Shown here: positions 1-7,610 of the stretch, piece after piece | Layout: every line of letters begins with the position of its first letter | How positions within the stretch are numbered: the first letter of the stretch is position 1 | Assembly: GCF_012976305.1 (NCBI RefSeq) | Contig: NZ_JABDSR010000007.1 | Location: 89,958-153,957, forward strand | Origin: Peptoniphilus faecalis | GTDB taxonomy: Bacteria > Bacillota > Clostridia > Tissierellales > Peptoniphilaceae | DNA length: 64,000 bases | Direction: 5' to 3' | Program-made: the position numbers and the translations under genes | Notes under the pieces: generated by a model | Database searches by the model: none | What the model was told of the DNA's origin: nothing | What the model saw: the letters and a program-made list of their open reading frames with translations, nothing else

Positions 1-525
1 TGTAAGCACATCCATTCCTGTGTCTGCCGTGATAAAGTTTGGTACTGATTTAGTAAAGCTTGGCACAAGTACTGCATAATCTGCTAATAGCAAGTCGTCT
101 ATTAGTACTTCTTTCTTTTCTCCAATTGTTACTATTGAAAAATTTGTTACTTCTGATCCTGTGCCTGCTGTTGTAGGTATTGCTACAAAGGTTTTTTTGC
201 TTCCAGTTTTTTCATAAACCTTATATATTATTGCCTTAGTTGCATCTATTGCTGATCCTCCACCTACTGCTACTACTAAGTCATAATCTTTTTCAAGTAG
301 TTTTTTAACTCCACTATTTACTAGTTCAATTGTAGGGTCTGGTTTTATATCGCTAAATATTTCATATGAAGTTTCACTTTTAAGTCTTGAAGTGATCTTT
401 TCAATCATTCTACTTTCAACTACAAAGGGATCTGTTATAAACAATACTCTTTTGTAATCTAGTTCTTCGAATATATTTAAACTATCTTCTGTATTGTAAA
501 TTTTAGTTTTTACTGAAAATGTCAT
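1..525 (-). CDS. Iron-containing alcohol dehydrogenase, N-terminal 175 residues (runs off window)
   Basis: This gene starts at ATG 525 and continues past base 1, so only the N-terminal nucleotide-binding half is seen. The reading frame contains VVAVGGGSAIDATKA (GGGS dinucleotide-binding motif) and AIPTTAGTGSEVT, both typical of the PduQ/EutG/Fe-ADH family. The start overlaps the stop of the MerR gene upstream (ATGA), so it is translationally coupled and part of the microcompartment operon. The expected role is NADH-dependent reduction of acetaldehyde to ethanol, which recycles the cofactor for the acylating aldehyde dehydrogenase. The metal-binding half lies outside the window and cannot be checked. 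Confidence 0.93.
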   Translation of the reverse strand, partial: MTFSVKTKIYNTEDSLNIFEELDYKRVLFITDPFVVESRMIEKITSRLKSETSYEIFSDIKPDPTIELVNSGVKKLLEKDYDLVVAVGGGSAIDATKAIIYKVYEKTGSKKTFVAIPTTAGTGSEVTNFSIVTIGEKKEVLIDDLLLADYAVLVPSFTKSVPNFITADTGMDVLT

Positions 526-1388
526 TCTTGTTCCTCTCTAAATTTTTCATAGTTTTCTATCGGTATTAGTATTTCTGTTACAAATTCCCCTTCATTTGTT
601 GTTGTCCAATAATCTAATACAAATCTTTCTATTGCTTCATTTTTTAAAGTATATCCCTTTTCTTTAGCATAATTTTCAGCTCTAATATATGAATCAATAA
701 TATTATTATATGCTCCTAGGTGATATGTAGATAAATAATATCCTTCTTCGATTCTTGTCATGTTTTCTATATTCTCAATTTTGCTAACAGTTTTTTGCAA
801 ACAAACTACTGGTGTTGTGTTTTTATTTTTCTCATCTTCAATTCTCTTTTTAAAAGATGGATAGTACGCCATTACTGAATCTGTTATTGTAGTGTTATTT
901 TCACTTACAAAATTCGCAAAATCCACACTTAAAATCAATTTTTTATAATCAAAGTCAAAGTCCATATCATATTTAATTACATCTACTTTTTCATGACGTC
1001 TAACTTTTATTGGTACTTCTTTGTTTATTAAGTGAAAAATTACACTTTCATTAATTAATTTATCCCAATCTGAGATTACTGCAATTCTTGCTTTAAGTTT
1101 ATTTATTTCTTCTTTTGTTCTTGCAATGGCAGTTTTAAAACTTATCATCTTTTTCTCGTAGTCTCCATTATCTATGAAATCTTTAATTTCCTTTAAATTA
1201 AAATCCATAAATTGAAGATATTTTATGACTGGTATAATAGTTGCTGTTCTTTCAGAATAATACCTATATCCATTTTCTTTAATCAAATCAGGCTCTATTA
1301 ATCCTATTTCCTCATAATACCTTAATGTTCTAGTCGTTACCCCTGTCTTTGCCGCTATTTCTCCAATTGAATAAAGTTTTTCTATCAT
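522..1388 (-). CDS. MerR-family transcriptional regulator with GyrI/BmrR-like effector domain
   Basis: A 288-residue protein. Residues 5-75 form a MerR winged helix (YSIGEIAAKTGVTTRTLRYYEEIGLI, then YRYYSERTA). A short coiled linker (about 85-115) follows, then a C-terminal region of about 160 residues that resembles the BmrR/GyrI effector-binding fold (MTRIEEGYYLSTYHLGAY...AENYAKEKGY). It sits inside the microcompartment operon, upstream of the alcohol dehydrogenase and overlapping its start by 4 bp. MerR proteins usually activate promoters with overlong spacers. The operon promoter proposed at 16713-16748 can be read with a 19-bp spacer, so autogenous control by this protein is a reasonable inference. 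The ligand is unknown; choline or an aldehyde would be logical. Confidence 0.88.
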   Translation of the reverse strand: MIEKLYSIGEIAAKTGVTTRTLRYYEEIGLIEPDLIKENGYRYYSERTATIIPVIKYLQFMDFNLKEIKDFIDNGDYEKKMISFKTAIARTKEEINKLKARIAVISDWDKLINESVIFHLINKEVPIKVRRHEKVDVIKYDMDFDFDYKKLILSVDFANFVSENNTTITDSVMAYYPSFKKRIEDEKNKNTTPVVCLQKTVSKIENIENMTRIEEGYYLSTYHLGAYNNIIDSYIRAENYAKEKGYTLKNEAIERFVLDYWTTTNEGEFVTEILIPIENYEKFREEQE

Positions 1389-1405
1389 AATAATATACTC
1401 CCTTT

Positions 1406-2044
1406 CTAAGACAATATATTTTTTAACTCCATGGTATTCCTATAGATATTTTCTATAAAATTTTCTGATTTTATTTTTATAATTAGATTTTTTATAAGCC
1501 AAATTGTTTCAAGATTATAAAAAGAAATTTCGGAGATAAAATATCCTACTGAAGATATTTTATTATCAATTGACTTAATAGGTCTAGCTTTTTCAGTTGT
1601 TTTTGGAAGTTTTTTCTCGATATTTACCAAACCAATGTGAAATATATCGCTGATTTCCTTCAAAGCATATTGCTTTACTGGTGAAATATTAGGCAATTTT
1701 TCTTTTATTTCTTCATACCTATTGATATCAGTAAATTGCATCATCCTTGCATACTTTCCAAATACAGGATTAATTCCTTTTTCTAGACAATTTTTATAAT
1801 CTCTTCGAATATATAGACAAATTTTTTCATTATATGCTAGATACTGAGCCATTCTATTTATTATAAAGTTTACTGGACTATCTTGGCATATTGCTCGTCC
1901 ATGCATTCCCTTGACTTTATCAAAGAAATTCCACTCTATATTTATAATATCTTTTATAATTTCTAGTTCTCTTTTTTCAATATTAAATTCACAATTTATT
2001 TTATTTAATTTTCTTTCATCTATGTAGTCAAAAATATTATACAT
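1406..2044 (-). CDS. DUF4125-family protein in microcompartment operon
   Basis: A 212-residue protein of unknown function. Its central stretch GRAICQDSPVNFIINRMAQYLAY matches what I recall of the DUF4125 family (G-R-A-x-C-Q-D). It has no signal peptide or membrane segments. It starts at ATG 2044, preceded by AAGGGGAAC, and overlaps the DUF4037 gene by 8 bp, so the two are co-translated. With the DUF4037 and TPR genes it forms a tight three-gene set between the last shell gene and the regulator. A sensory or regulatory job for the trio is inference only. Confidence 0.7.
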   Translation of the reverse strand: MYNIFDYIDERKLNKINCEFNIEKRELEIIKDIINIEWNFFDKVKGMHGRAICQDSPVNFIINRMAQYLAYNEKICLYIRRDYKNCLEKGINPVFGKYARMMQFTDINRYEEIKEKLPNISPVKQYALKEISDIFHIGLVNIEKKLPKTTEKARPIKSIDNKISSVGYFISEISFYNLETIWLIKNLIIKIKSENFIENIYRNTMELKNILS

Positions 2045-2948
2045 TAAAGTTCCCCTTCATTATTGGAATTGTTGCTATCCTTGGGTCTTTTATTCTTTTC
2101 GTAACATCCTCTGCTGCCTTTACTAAAAAATTATCTCTAGTATCTACTATCTCTCTAAGTTTTAAAATATTTAGAATATAAATCGATATTTTTTCAACTA
2201 AATAATATAGCTTTTCTTCATTCTCTTCTGTTGCTATAATTTCTAAATCTGTAAAAAGTTCAGGCGGATAATAATTTTTCGATTCTAAATACCTTTTGCG
2301 GAGTTTGTAATAAGGCATATAGTTTTCACTTAGTAAATAAAGGGCACCAAATGCTCCACTTATAAATTCATTTTTTGCAAAAAACACTGCTATTTTATCT
2401 TTCCTCTTTATTGATCGAAATAAATTATATTGACCTGATTGTGCCATTTGAAACAAATATGCTGCGAGTTTTTTGTATAATACATCCCTTGGATAGAAGT
2501 TTTTATAATATTTTCTCATTTCCATAAATAGATTATCTCTACCAAAGAAAATTTCTCCATTAGTTGCAACCGATAAATAGGACTCTCTTATGTTTAAAAA
2601 ATCGACATTTGATATGGGTATGTTTCTTTTATTAGTGTATCTTTGATAAAAATTTTCTGTACATATTACACCCTTTCTAGGATTATGGATAAATTCATCT
2701 CCAAAAAATCCACGATATAAATTTTCTAGTAAATCTTTATACTTTTTATAATATTTTTCTTCTATAAATATAGAAAATCCCTTGTCAAAGTCATGATCCC
2801 TTGAAATTTCATCATCGAGGAAGAAACATTCAGAACCTTCTCCAACTAGCCCTACATTTATTTTATCAATTAAGTGCGGTGCCTTATTATTTAATTCTCC
2901 TAAACAATACTCATTGAAAAATTTCTTAGATAATTCTATACCCTTCAA
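2037..2948 (-). CDS. DUF4037-family protein with nucleotidyltransferase-like N-terminus
   Basis: A 303-residue protein. GLVGEGSECFFLDDEISRDHDFDKGF near residues 33-58 matches the DUF4037 signature and recalls the G-S...D-x-D pattern of nucleotidyltransferase folds; the rest is helical. The start appears to be TTG at 2948, which overlaps the TGA of the TPR gene (TTGA) and has AGAGG eight bases upstream, an unusual but credible coupled start. It lies between the TPR and DUF4125 genes and overlaps both. Activity and substrate are unknown. If it is a transferase, it could modify a partner protein or nucleotide as part of operon control. Confidence 0.72.
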   Translation of the reverse strand: MKGIELSKKFFNEYCLGELNNKAPHLIDKINVGLVGEGSECFFLDDEISRDHDFDKGFSIFIEEKYYKKYKDLLENLYRGFFGDEFIHNPRKGVICTENFYQRYTNKRNIPISNVDFLNIRESYLSVATNGEIFFGRDNLFMEMRKYYKNFYPRDVLYKKLAAYLFQMAQSGQYNLFRSIKRKDKIAVFFAKNEFISGAFGALYLLSENYMPYYKLRKRYLESKNYYPPELFTDLEIIATEENEEKLYYLVEKISIYILNILKLREIVDTRDNFLVKAAEDVTKRIKDPRIATIPIMKGNFNV

Positions 2949-3730
2949 TATTTATTCCTCTCTATTTTTACTTTTTCAATATTTCTTTGTAATAGTTTTG
3001 TCATCTCGCAATTTCCAAATTTGTCATGGAATTTAGTATATGCCAATTTGTAAAACTCTATACTCCTATCATAATCTCGTAATTTATAAAATATATTTGC
3101 TGCTGTTGAGAGTGCATTTGCAAAATGAATGTCCCTTGGGTTTTCATTTGAGTAATATTCTATAACTTTTCTTATATCATTAAGTGCCTCTAGAAAATTT
3201 CCTTCGAGTAATTTAACTTCTGCAAGATTAATCCTTGATATTGCAATTTTATCCCTATTGTCTATAAGTCTAATTGCATTTTCTATATCCCTTCTTGCCG
3301 ATTTATAATTATTAAGTCCTCTATATGCTGAGCTTCTATTGTTATACATAGTCGCCATTAAGTATTTTTCATTTAGATCTTTTAAAATCTCTTCAGATCT
3401 ATTTAATCTTTCAATGGCTTTTGTGTAATTTTTATCTACTATATCTACATCAGCTAAATTTAATAGTATAGTTGCATATTCCTTAGAATTGCAACCATAT
3501 TTCTTAAGAGTTAAATATTTAATTGTTTCATAAATTTTATATGAGCTTTTAATTTCTGCCATAACTCTAAGATAACTTCCCAGTTCATTTCCTATGAAAA
3601 TTATTGCGTCAGTATCCTTCAAGTTTATGGCAGATTTAAGCTCATAAATCATAAATGTTAATATTTCATTGGCACTTGATTTACTAAACTTTACTTTAAG
3701 ATTATTATAAAAGTTTACTAAATCATACAT
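2945..3730 (-). CDS. Tetratricopeptide-repeat protein
   Basis: A 261-residue soluble helical protein with TPR-like helix pairs through most of its length, for example ATILLNLADVDIVDKNYTKAIERL, MYNNRSSAYRGLNNYKSARRDI and ALSTAANIFYKLRDYDRSIEFY. TPR proteins are scaffolds that bind partner proteins or peptides. It begins 7 bp after the stop of the plain shell gene and overlaps the DUF4037 gene by 4 bp. It is probably the protein-interaction partner of the DUF4037/DUF4125 pair. No DNA-binding domain is visible. Confidence 0.78.
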   Translation of the reverse strand: MYDLVNFYNNLKVKFSKSSANEILTFMIYELKSAINLKDTDAIIFIGNELGSYLRVMAEIKSSYKIYETIKYLTLKKYGCNSKEYATILLNLADVDIVDKNYTKAIERLNRSEEILKDLNEKYLMATMYNNRSSAYRGLNNYKSARRDIENAIRLIDNRDKIAISRINLAEVKLLEGNFLEALNDIRKVIEYYSNENPRDIHFANALSTAANIFYKLRDYDRSIEFYKLAYTKFHDKFGNCEMTKLLQRNIEKVKIERNKY

Positions 3731-3737
3731 AAACTTA

Positions 3738-4013
3738 TTATTTTGCCTGTGGTAGAATTGTTTCTACTTCTGCATGTGGTCTTGGAATTACGTGAACTGA
3801 GATAAGTTCTCCAACTCTTTGAGCTGCTGCTGCACCTGCATCAGTTGCCGCCTTAACTGCCCCTACATCTCCTCTAACCATTACTGTAACAAGTCCGCCA
3901 CCTACATGTTCTTTGCCAACTAATGTTACATTAGCTGCCTTTACCATTGCATCCGCTGCTTCAATACTTCCTACTAATCCTTTAGTTTCAATCATTCCCA
4001 ATGCTTCGTTCAT
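3738..4013 (-). CDS. BMC-H hexameric microcompartment shell protein (PduA/EutM type)
   Basis: A 91-residue canonical single-domain shell protein. It reads [20 protein letters not shown] at the start, then [20 protein letters not shown], which carries the pore loop (HVGGG), and ends [19 protein letters not shown]. Hexamers of this class tile the flat facets of the shell and pass small polar metabolites through the central pore. GGAG lies 9 bases before the ATG at 4013. The protein is identical to the shell domain encoded at 5719-5997 over the aligned part except for two Ala/Val changes near the C terminus. It is the last shell gene of the operon. Confidence 0.97.
   Translation of the reverse strand: MNEALGMIETKGLVGSIEAADAMVKAANVTLVGKEHVGGGLVTVMVRGDVGAVKAATDAGAAAAQRVGELISVHVIPRPHAEVETILPQAK
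3751..4004 (-). repeat. 254-bp near-identical duplication (copy 1; copy 2 at 5732-5985)
   Basis: The coding sequence of the plain BMC-H gene is repeated almost exactly inside the extended BMC-H gene. By eye there are about five base differences over 254 aligned positions. Similarity stops abruptly at the 5' ends of the two genes. The two copies flank the aldehyde dehydrogenase gene in direct orientation, so recombination between them could delete or amplify that gene. Confidence 0.9.
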
Positions 4014-4045
4014 TGTTATTCTCCTTTTTTATTATTTTATATTTA

Positions 4046-5683
4046 TTATTCGCCTTTAAAAGCGTGTACTAACTCGTCCAACATTTTTTGTAAAGCTTCT
4101 AAATCAAGACCTTCTTCAGTAACACTTGGTCTCTTATCTTCTTTATTGTCTTTACATACATTGCATCCTGTACTATATTCAAAATAATTTTTTGAACTAT
4201 TATATTCAGGTAATTTATCATTTTTTAATCCCGCAAGATTATCAAATGTTAATTCACAATTATTTGTACTATAGTTTGCAAATTCTTCTGGATGATACTT
4301 TTTAAATAATTCATCATTTTCTACTAAAGTATATGCATCTTTAATTCCATATACAAGTTTTTTAATATTGATTAAGTGTTTTGGTCCAACATTTTCAGAT
4401 ACACTTGAACCACCCATTGTTCCGCAGCCAAGTGTTAGTGCGATTGGAAGTCCCGTTGATAAACCTGTACCACCCATTGTTCCACCAGTATTAATAAGTA
4501 TTCTACTTGCTGGTTTTACTGAGAACTTTCTTGCAATTTCTTTATCTTCAGTGTGTAAGCTCATTGTATGTCCAATGCCATTTTGTAAAAGTTCAATGGA
4601 AAGATCGCAAGCTTCTTCCCAGTTTTCTACTGTATAAAACCCTAAAACTGATGTGAGTTTTTCGTAAGATAGCGGAAATTCTGGACCTACTCCAAATTGT
4701 TCTCCAACTAATACTCTAGTATATGGACCTACATTAATATGTGCTGCATCTGCTATAACTTTTGCTGATCTACCAACATAGTTTGCATTCATTGAAGTTC
4801 CATTTTTGAATAGAAGTTTACAAACTTTATCAGTTTCTTCTTTGTTCATGAAATATGCACCTTGAGCTTTAAGTTCTCTAATAACTTCATCTCTATTACA
4901 TGTTTCAGTAATTATACTTTGTTCAGATGCACAAATTGTTCCATTATCAAAAGTTTTTGAAGCCATTATATTTCTAACAGCTTTTTTAACATCTGCAGAT
5001 CTTTCAATATATGCTGGTGAATTGCCTGCTCCAACTCCTATTGCTGGTTTTCCTGCACTATATGCTGCTTTAACCATTCCTGGACCACCTGTTGCAATGA
5101 TAAGCTTAACTTCTTTTGAGTGCATTAATTCATTTGTTGCTTCCATGGATAGTTTTGAAAGTCCCTGAACAATGTTTTCTGGTGCTCCGGCGTTAACTGC
5201 TGCATCATTTACTATTTCAATTGTACGAAGTGAACACTTTGCAGCCTTTGGGTGCGGGCTAAATATAATTGGATTGCGAGATTTAATTGCAATCATTGCA
5301 TTATATAAAACTGTAGACGTTGGGTTAGTTGATGGTACAATTCCCATTATTAATCCAACTGGATCAGCCACTGTTAAAGTTTGAGCTTTTTCATCTGCAG
5401 CGATAATCCCTATTGTTTGTTCATTTTTAATTTGTTCATATAAAAGCCCACTCGCCATGTGATTTTTGTAAATTTTATCTTTTACTTTCCCAAAGCCTGT
5501 TTCTTCTACTGCAAGCTCAGCAAGTTCTTTTGCATGGGCTTCTCCAGCCTCTGCAATGGCTTTTATAATTTTGTCTATTTCTTCAAAAGTGTAGTTTTTT
5601 AATTTTTCTTCAGCTACAAGACCTTTTCTAGCTAAGTCTCTAGCATCTTGAATTGAAGAAAGATCAAAATCAAATTCTGACAT
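4046..5683 (-). CDS. CoA-acylating aldehyde dehydrogenase of the microcompartment
   Basis: A 545-residue enzyme oxidising acetaldehyde with CoA and NAD+ to acetyl-CoA. The catalytic cysteine is C251 in SKTFDNGTICASEQ. Cofactor motifs include IVPSTNPTSTV and IATGGPGMVKAAYSAGKPA, with GVGAGNSP next to them. The C-terminal 60 residues extend past the catalytic core and end in an amphipathic helix (LEALQKMLDELVHAFKG) that looks like an encapsulation peptide for the shell. The family includes PduP, EutE and the choline-cluster enzyme. It lies between the two near-identical BMC-H genes. AGAAGG precedes the ATG at 5683. Confidence 0.96.
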   Translation of the reverse strand: MSEFDFDLSSIQDARDLARKGLVAEEKLKNYTFEEIDKIIKAIAEAGEAHAKELAELAVEETGFGKVKDKIYKNHMASGLLYEQIKNEQTIGIIAADEKAQTLTVADPVGLIMGIVPSTNPTSTVLYNAMIAIKSRNPIIFSPHPKAAKCSLRTIEIVNDAAVNAGAPENIVQGLSKLSMEATNELMHSKEVKLIIATGGPGMVKAAYSAGKPAIGVGAGNSPAYIERSADVKKAVRNIMASKTFDNGTICASEQSIITETCNRDEVIRELKAQGAYFMNKEETDKVCKLLFKNGTSMNANYVGRSAKVIADAAHINVGPYTRVLVGEQFGVGPEFPLSYEKLTSVLGFYTVENWEEACDLSIELLQNGIGHTMSLHTEDKEIARKFSVKPASRILINTGGTMGGTGLSTGLPIALTLGCGTMGGSSVSENVGPKHLINIKKLVYGIKDAYTLVENDELFKKYHPEEFANYSTNNCELTFDNLAGLKNDKLPEYNSSKNYFEYSTGCNVCKDNKEDKRPSVTEEGLDLEALQKMLDELVHAFKGE

Positions 5684-5718
5684 ATTTACCTTCTTTCCAC
5701 GCTATAAATTTCTAAAAA

Positions 5719-6177
5719 TTATTTTACTTGAGGTAGTATTGTTTCTACTTCTACATGTGGTCTTGGAATTACGTGAACTGAGATAAGTTCTCCAACTCTT
5801 TGAGCTGCTGCTGCACCTGCATCAGTTGCTGCCTTAACTGCTCCTACATCTCCTCTAACCATTACTGTAACAAGTCCGCCACCTACATGTTCTTTGCCAA
5901 CTAATGTTACATTAGCTGCCTTTACCATTGCATCTGCTGCTTCAATACTTCCTACTAATCCTTTAGTTTCAATCATTCCCAATGCGTCTAATTGTGCCAT
6001 TTTTCTTATCTCCTTTTTTTCTTCTTGTTTTTTATTTGTGTTTTTATTAACTACTTTTTTTACTTCTTCTTTTACTTCTTGAGGTTTTGCTTTTGCCTCT
6101 GTTTCTCTTGCTTGAGCAGGATTTGACTCCACTTTTTTATTTTCGCCAAGCCCATCTTTATTTTTTTCTTCTGCCAT
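5719..6177 (-). CDS. BMC-H shell protein with a long charged N-terminal extension
   Basis: A 152-residue protein. Residues about 60-152 are a standard hexameric shell domain, nearly identical to the one at 3738-4013. Residues 1-58 are a low-complexity Lys/Glu/Gln-rich extension with no predicted fold ([20 protein letters not shown] and similar). The upstream ATG at 6177 has GAGGT six bases before it. A second in-frame ATG at 6000 has an even better GGAG nine bases before it, and would give a normal 94-residue shell protein. Two products from one gene are therefore possible. The extension could anchor cargo or partner proteins on one face of the shell; this is inference. Confidence 0.93.
   Translation of the reverse strand: MAEEKNKDGLGENKKVESNPAQARETEAKAKPQEVKEEVKKVVNKNTNKKQEEKKEIRKMAQLDALGMIETKGLVGSIEAADAMVKAANVTLVGKEHVGGGLVTVMVRGDVGAVKAATDAGAAAAQRVGELISVHVIPRPHVEVETILPQVK
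5998..6014 (-). promoter_or_regulatory. Internal ribosome binding site and start codon inside extended BMC-H gene
   Basis: On the minus strand a purine-rich GGAGATAAGAAAA lies directly before an in-frame ATG (6000-5998), which begins [14 protein letters not shown]. Spacing from GGAG to ATG is 9 bases. This is stronger than the site for the upstream start and suggests a short shell-only isoform. Confidence 0.65.
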
Positions 6178-6181
6178 TTAC

Positions 6182-7048
6182 TTACCTCACAATTTCAACA
6201 TAACTCTTTGAATTAAGACCTAGAGCATTTGCCTCTTCTTGATCCAGATGACAATCTAAGTAACCATTATCTCCAACTCTTACGCTTACATTATCAAGTA
6301 TTGCAGAGCGGATACCTCTTGTTCTTAATTTAACTACATCTCCATTTTTTAAATTTCTCTCGCGACCTTGTTCTTCATTGAGGTGAATATGTCTTTGAGA
6401 AACTATTACACCTTCATCTAAAACCACAGTACCCTTTTTACCTATAATTGTTATACCAGGTGTGCCTTCTAAATGGCCACTAAGTCTCACAACAGGTTTT
6501 AATCCCAATTTGAAAGCATCTGATGTAAGTATTTCAACTTGTGTTTTACTCCTTACAGGCCCTATAATTCTCACATTTTCTATAACTGATTTAGGTCCTG
6601 CAAGTGTTACTGTTTCTTTAGATGCAAATTGACCAGGCTGAGTTAAATTTTTAATTGGAGTTAACTCATAATCTTTTCCAAAAAGTATTTCTAAATGCTC
6701 CTTAGATAAATGTACATGTCTTCCACTAATTCCCACAGGAATAATATTAAGTGAAGTTTTTTTTTCATCTTCTTTACCTAATAAGTTTTCTAAATCTTTT
6801 TCCGTAAAAAACTTGTTTTCAATTCCCAATTTTAAAATGTTATATATTTCATCCTCTGATAAAGCGCATTCTTTAGTTTCAACAACTTCAACTTTTTCTT
6901 TTTTACAGCTACTACCATCTTCAAAGGAAACATTGTTTTCTTTTGCAATATCTCTTGCCAAAGGTGTAACAATTGTATCTTTATCAATGTAGATAGGCTT
7001 GTTTTCTTCCTTTGCTTGGTAGATTTCTTTTGCTGTAATAAGCCTCAT
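6182..7048 (-). CDS. pduL: PduL-type phosphate acyltransferase
   Basis: Converts acyl-CoA to acyl-phosphate inside the shell, freeing CoA for the aldehyde dehydrogenase. The two PduL barrels carry the zinc-ligand histidine motifs GRHVHLS (first domain) and QRHIHLN (second domain), with KNLTQPGQFASKETV between. About 90 N-terminal residues precede the catalytic domain; they begin MRLITAKEIYQAKEE and contain VTPLARDIAKE, a segment also seen in EutT/EutQ-like proteins and possibly a targeting element. I chose ATG 7048 because AGGAGG lies 6 bases upstream. An earlier in-frame TTG at 7081 would overlap the EutN gene without a better site. Confidence 0.95.
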   Translation of the reverse strand: MRLITAKEIYQAKEENKPIYIDKDTIVTPLARDIAKENNVSFEDGSSCKKEKVEVVETKECALSEDEIYNILKLGIENKFFTEKDLENLLGKEDEKKTSLNIIPVGISGRHVHLSKEHLEILFGKDYELTPIKNLTQPGQFASKETVTLAGPKSVIENVRIIGPVRSKTQVEILTSDAFKLGLKPVVRLSGHLEGTPGITIIGKKGTVVLDEGVIVSQRHIHLNEEQGRERNLKNGDVVKLRTRGIRSAILDNVSVRVGDNGYLDCHLDQEEANALGLNSKSYVEIVR

Positions 7049-7058
7049 ATAATACCTC

Positions 7059-7325
7059 CTACAACTTACAATCTTCATCAACTATTCCAATAATTAAAGC
7101 ATCTATTGGAATAGTTGAACTTCCCTCACTAAGCCCTACTCTTGCTGATGAACCCAGTGTTACTAAAACAGTTTCGCCATCACCTGCACCTATTGTATCA
7201 ACTGCTACAATTCTCTTTCCCTTGTCCACTCCTTCTGTTAATTCAACTAACATGAATTTTAAACCATTCAACGAGTCATATTTTCTTGTGGACCAAACCT
7301 TTCCGACAAGTTTAGCAATTACCAT
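7059..7325 (-). CDS. EutN/CcmL-type pentameric vertex protein (BMC-P)
   Basis: An 88-residue OB-fold-type protein of the BMC-P family, which forms pentamers that cap the corners of the icosahedral shell. Typical features are the start MVIAKLVGKVWSTRK, the middle LVELTEGVDKGKRIVAVDTIGAGDGETVLVT and the ending IDALIIGIVDE. It overlaps the upstream shell gene by 14 bp and is followed directly by pduL. It is the only vertex gene visible in the window, so it is probably essential for closing the particle. Confidence 0.95.
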   Translation of the reverse strand: MVIAKLVGKVWSTRKYDSLNGLKFMLVELTEGVDKGKRIVAVDTIGAGDGETVLVTLGSSARVGLSEGSSTIPIDALIIGIVDEDCKL

Positions 7326-7608
7326 TTCTTAAATCACCACCAGCTCTGATATTTTCTAAGGCAACTTTAACTTCTTCCATATCTCCTACTATTGCTAATA
7401 GTACAAAATTTTGAGGACAAGAGCCCCTTACATCAAAAACTTCAACTCCTACTGACTTTTCTGCAATATCGGAAGCTGATATCATTTCAATTAGCTTTCC
7501 CTGTACTAGCCCTATAGCTCCAGGCTTATTTTCAATTTTGTACTTGCTTCTTTCACTTATTATCCTAAGTGTATTTTCCCCAGGTGCCTTTATAAGTCTA
7601 ATATCCAT
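7312..7608 (-). CDS. Divergent BMC-domain shell protein with a cysteine at the predicted pore loop
   Basis: A 98-residue protein. After about 28 N-terminal residues comes a BMC-like domain (KPGAIGLVQGKLIEMISASD, then VEVFDVRGSCPQNFVLLAIV). Where ordinary BMC-H proteins have the HVGGG pore loop, this one has GSCPQN, which would put six cysteines around the hexamer axis. A known glycyl-radical shell protein, GrpU, binds an Fe-S cluster at its pore through such a cysteine, so the same role is plausible but unproven here. It lies between the EutJ-like and EutN genes, overlapping the latter by 14 bp. Confidence 0.82.
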   Translation of the reverse strand: MDIRLIKAPGENTLRIISERSKYKIENKPGAIGLVQGKLIEMISASDIAEKSVGVEVFDVRGSCPQNFVLLAIVGDMEEVKVALENIRAGGDLRNGNC

Positions 7609-7610
7609 AT

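Noticed and set aside
4368..4637. Plus-strand open frame opposite the aldehyde dehydrogenase
   Set aside because: It is the antisense shadow of a well-supported dehydrogenase frame, with no ribosome site or recognisable protein.
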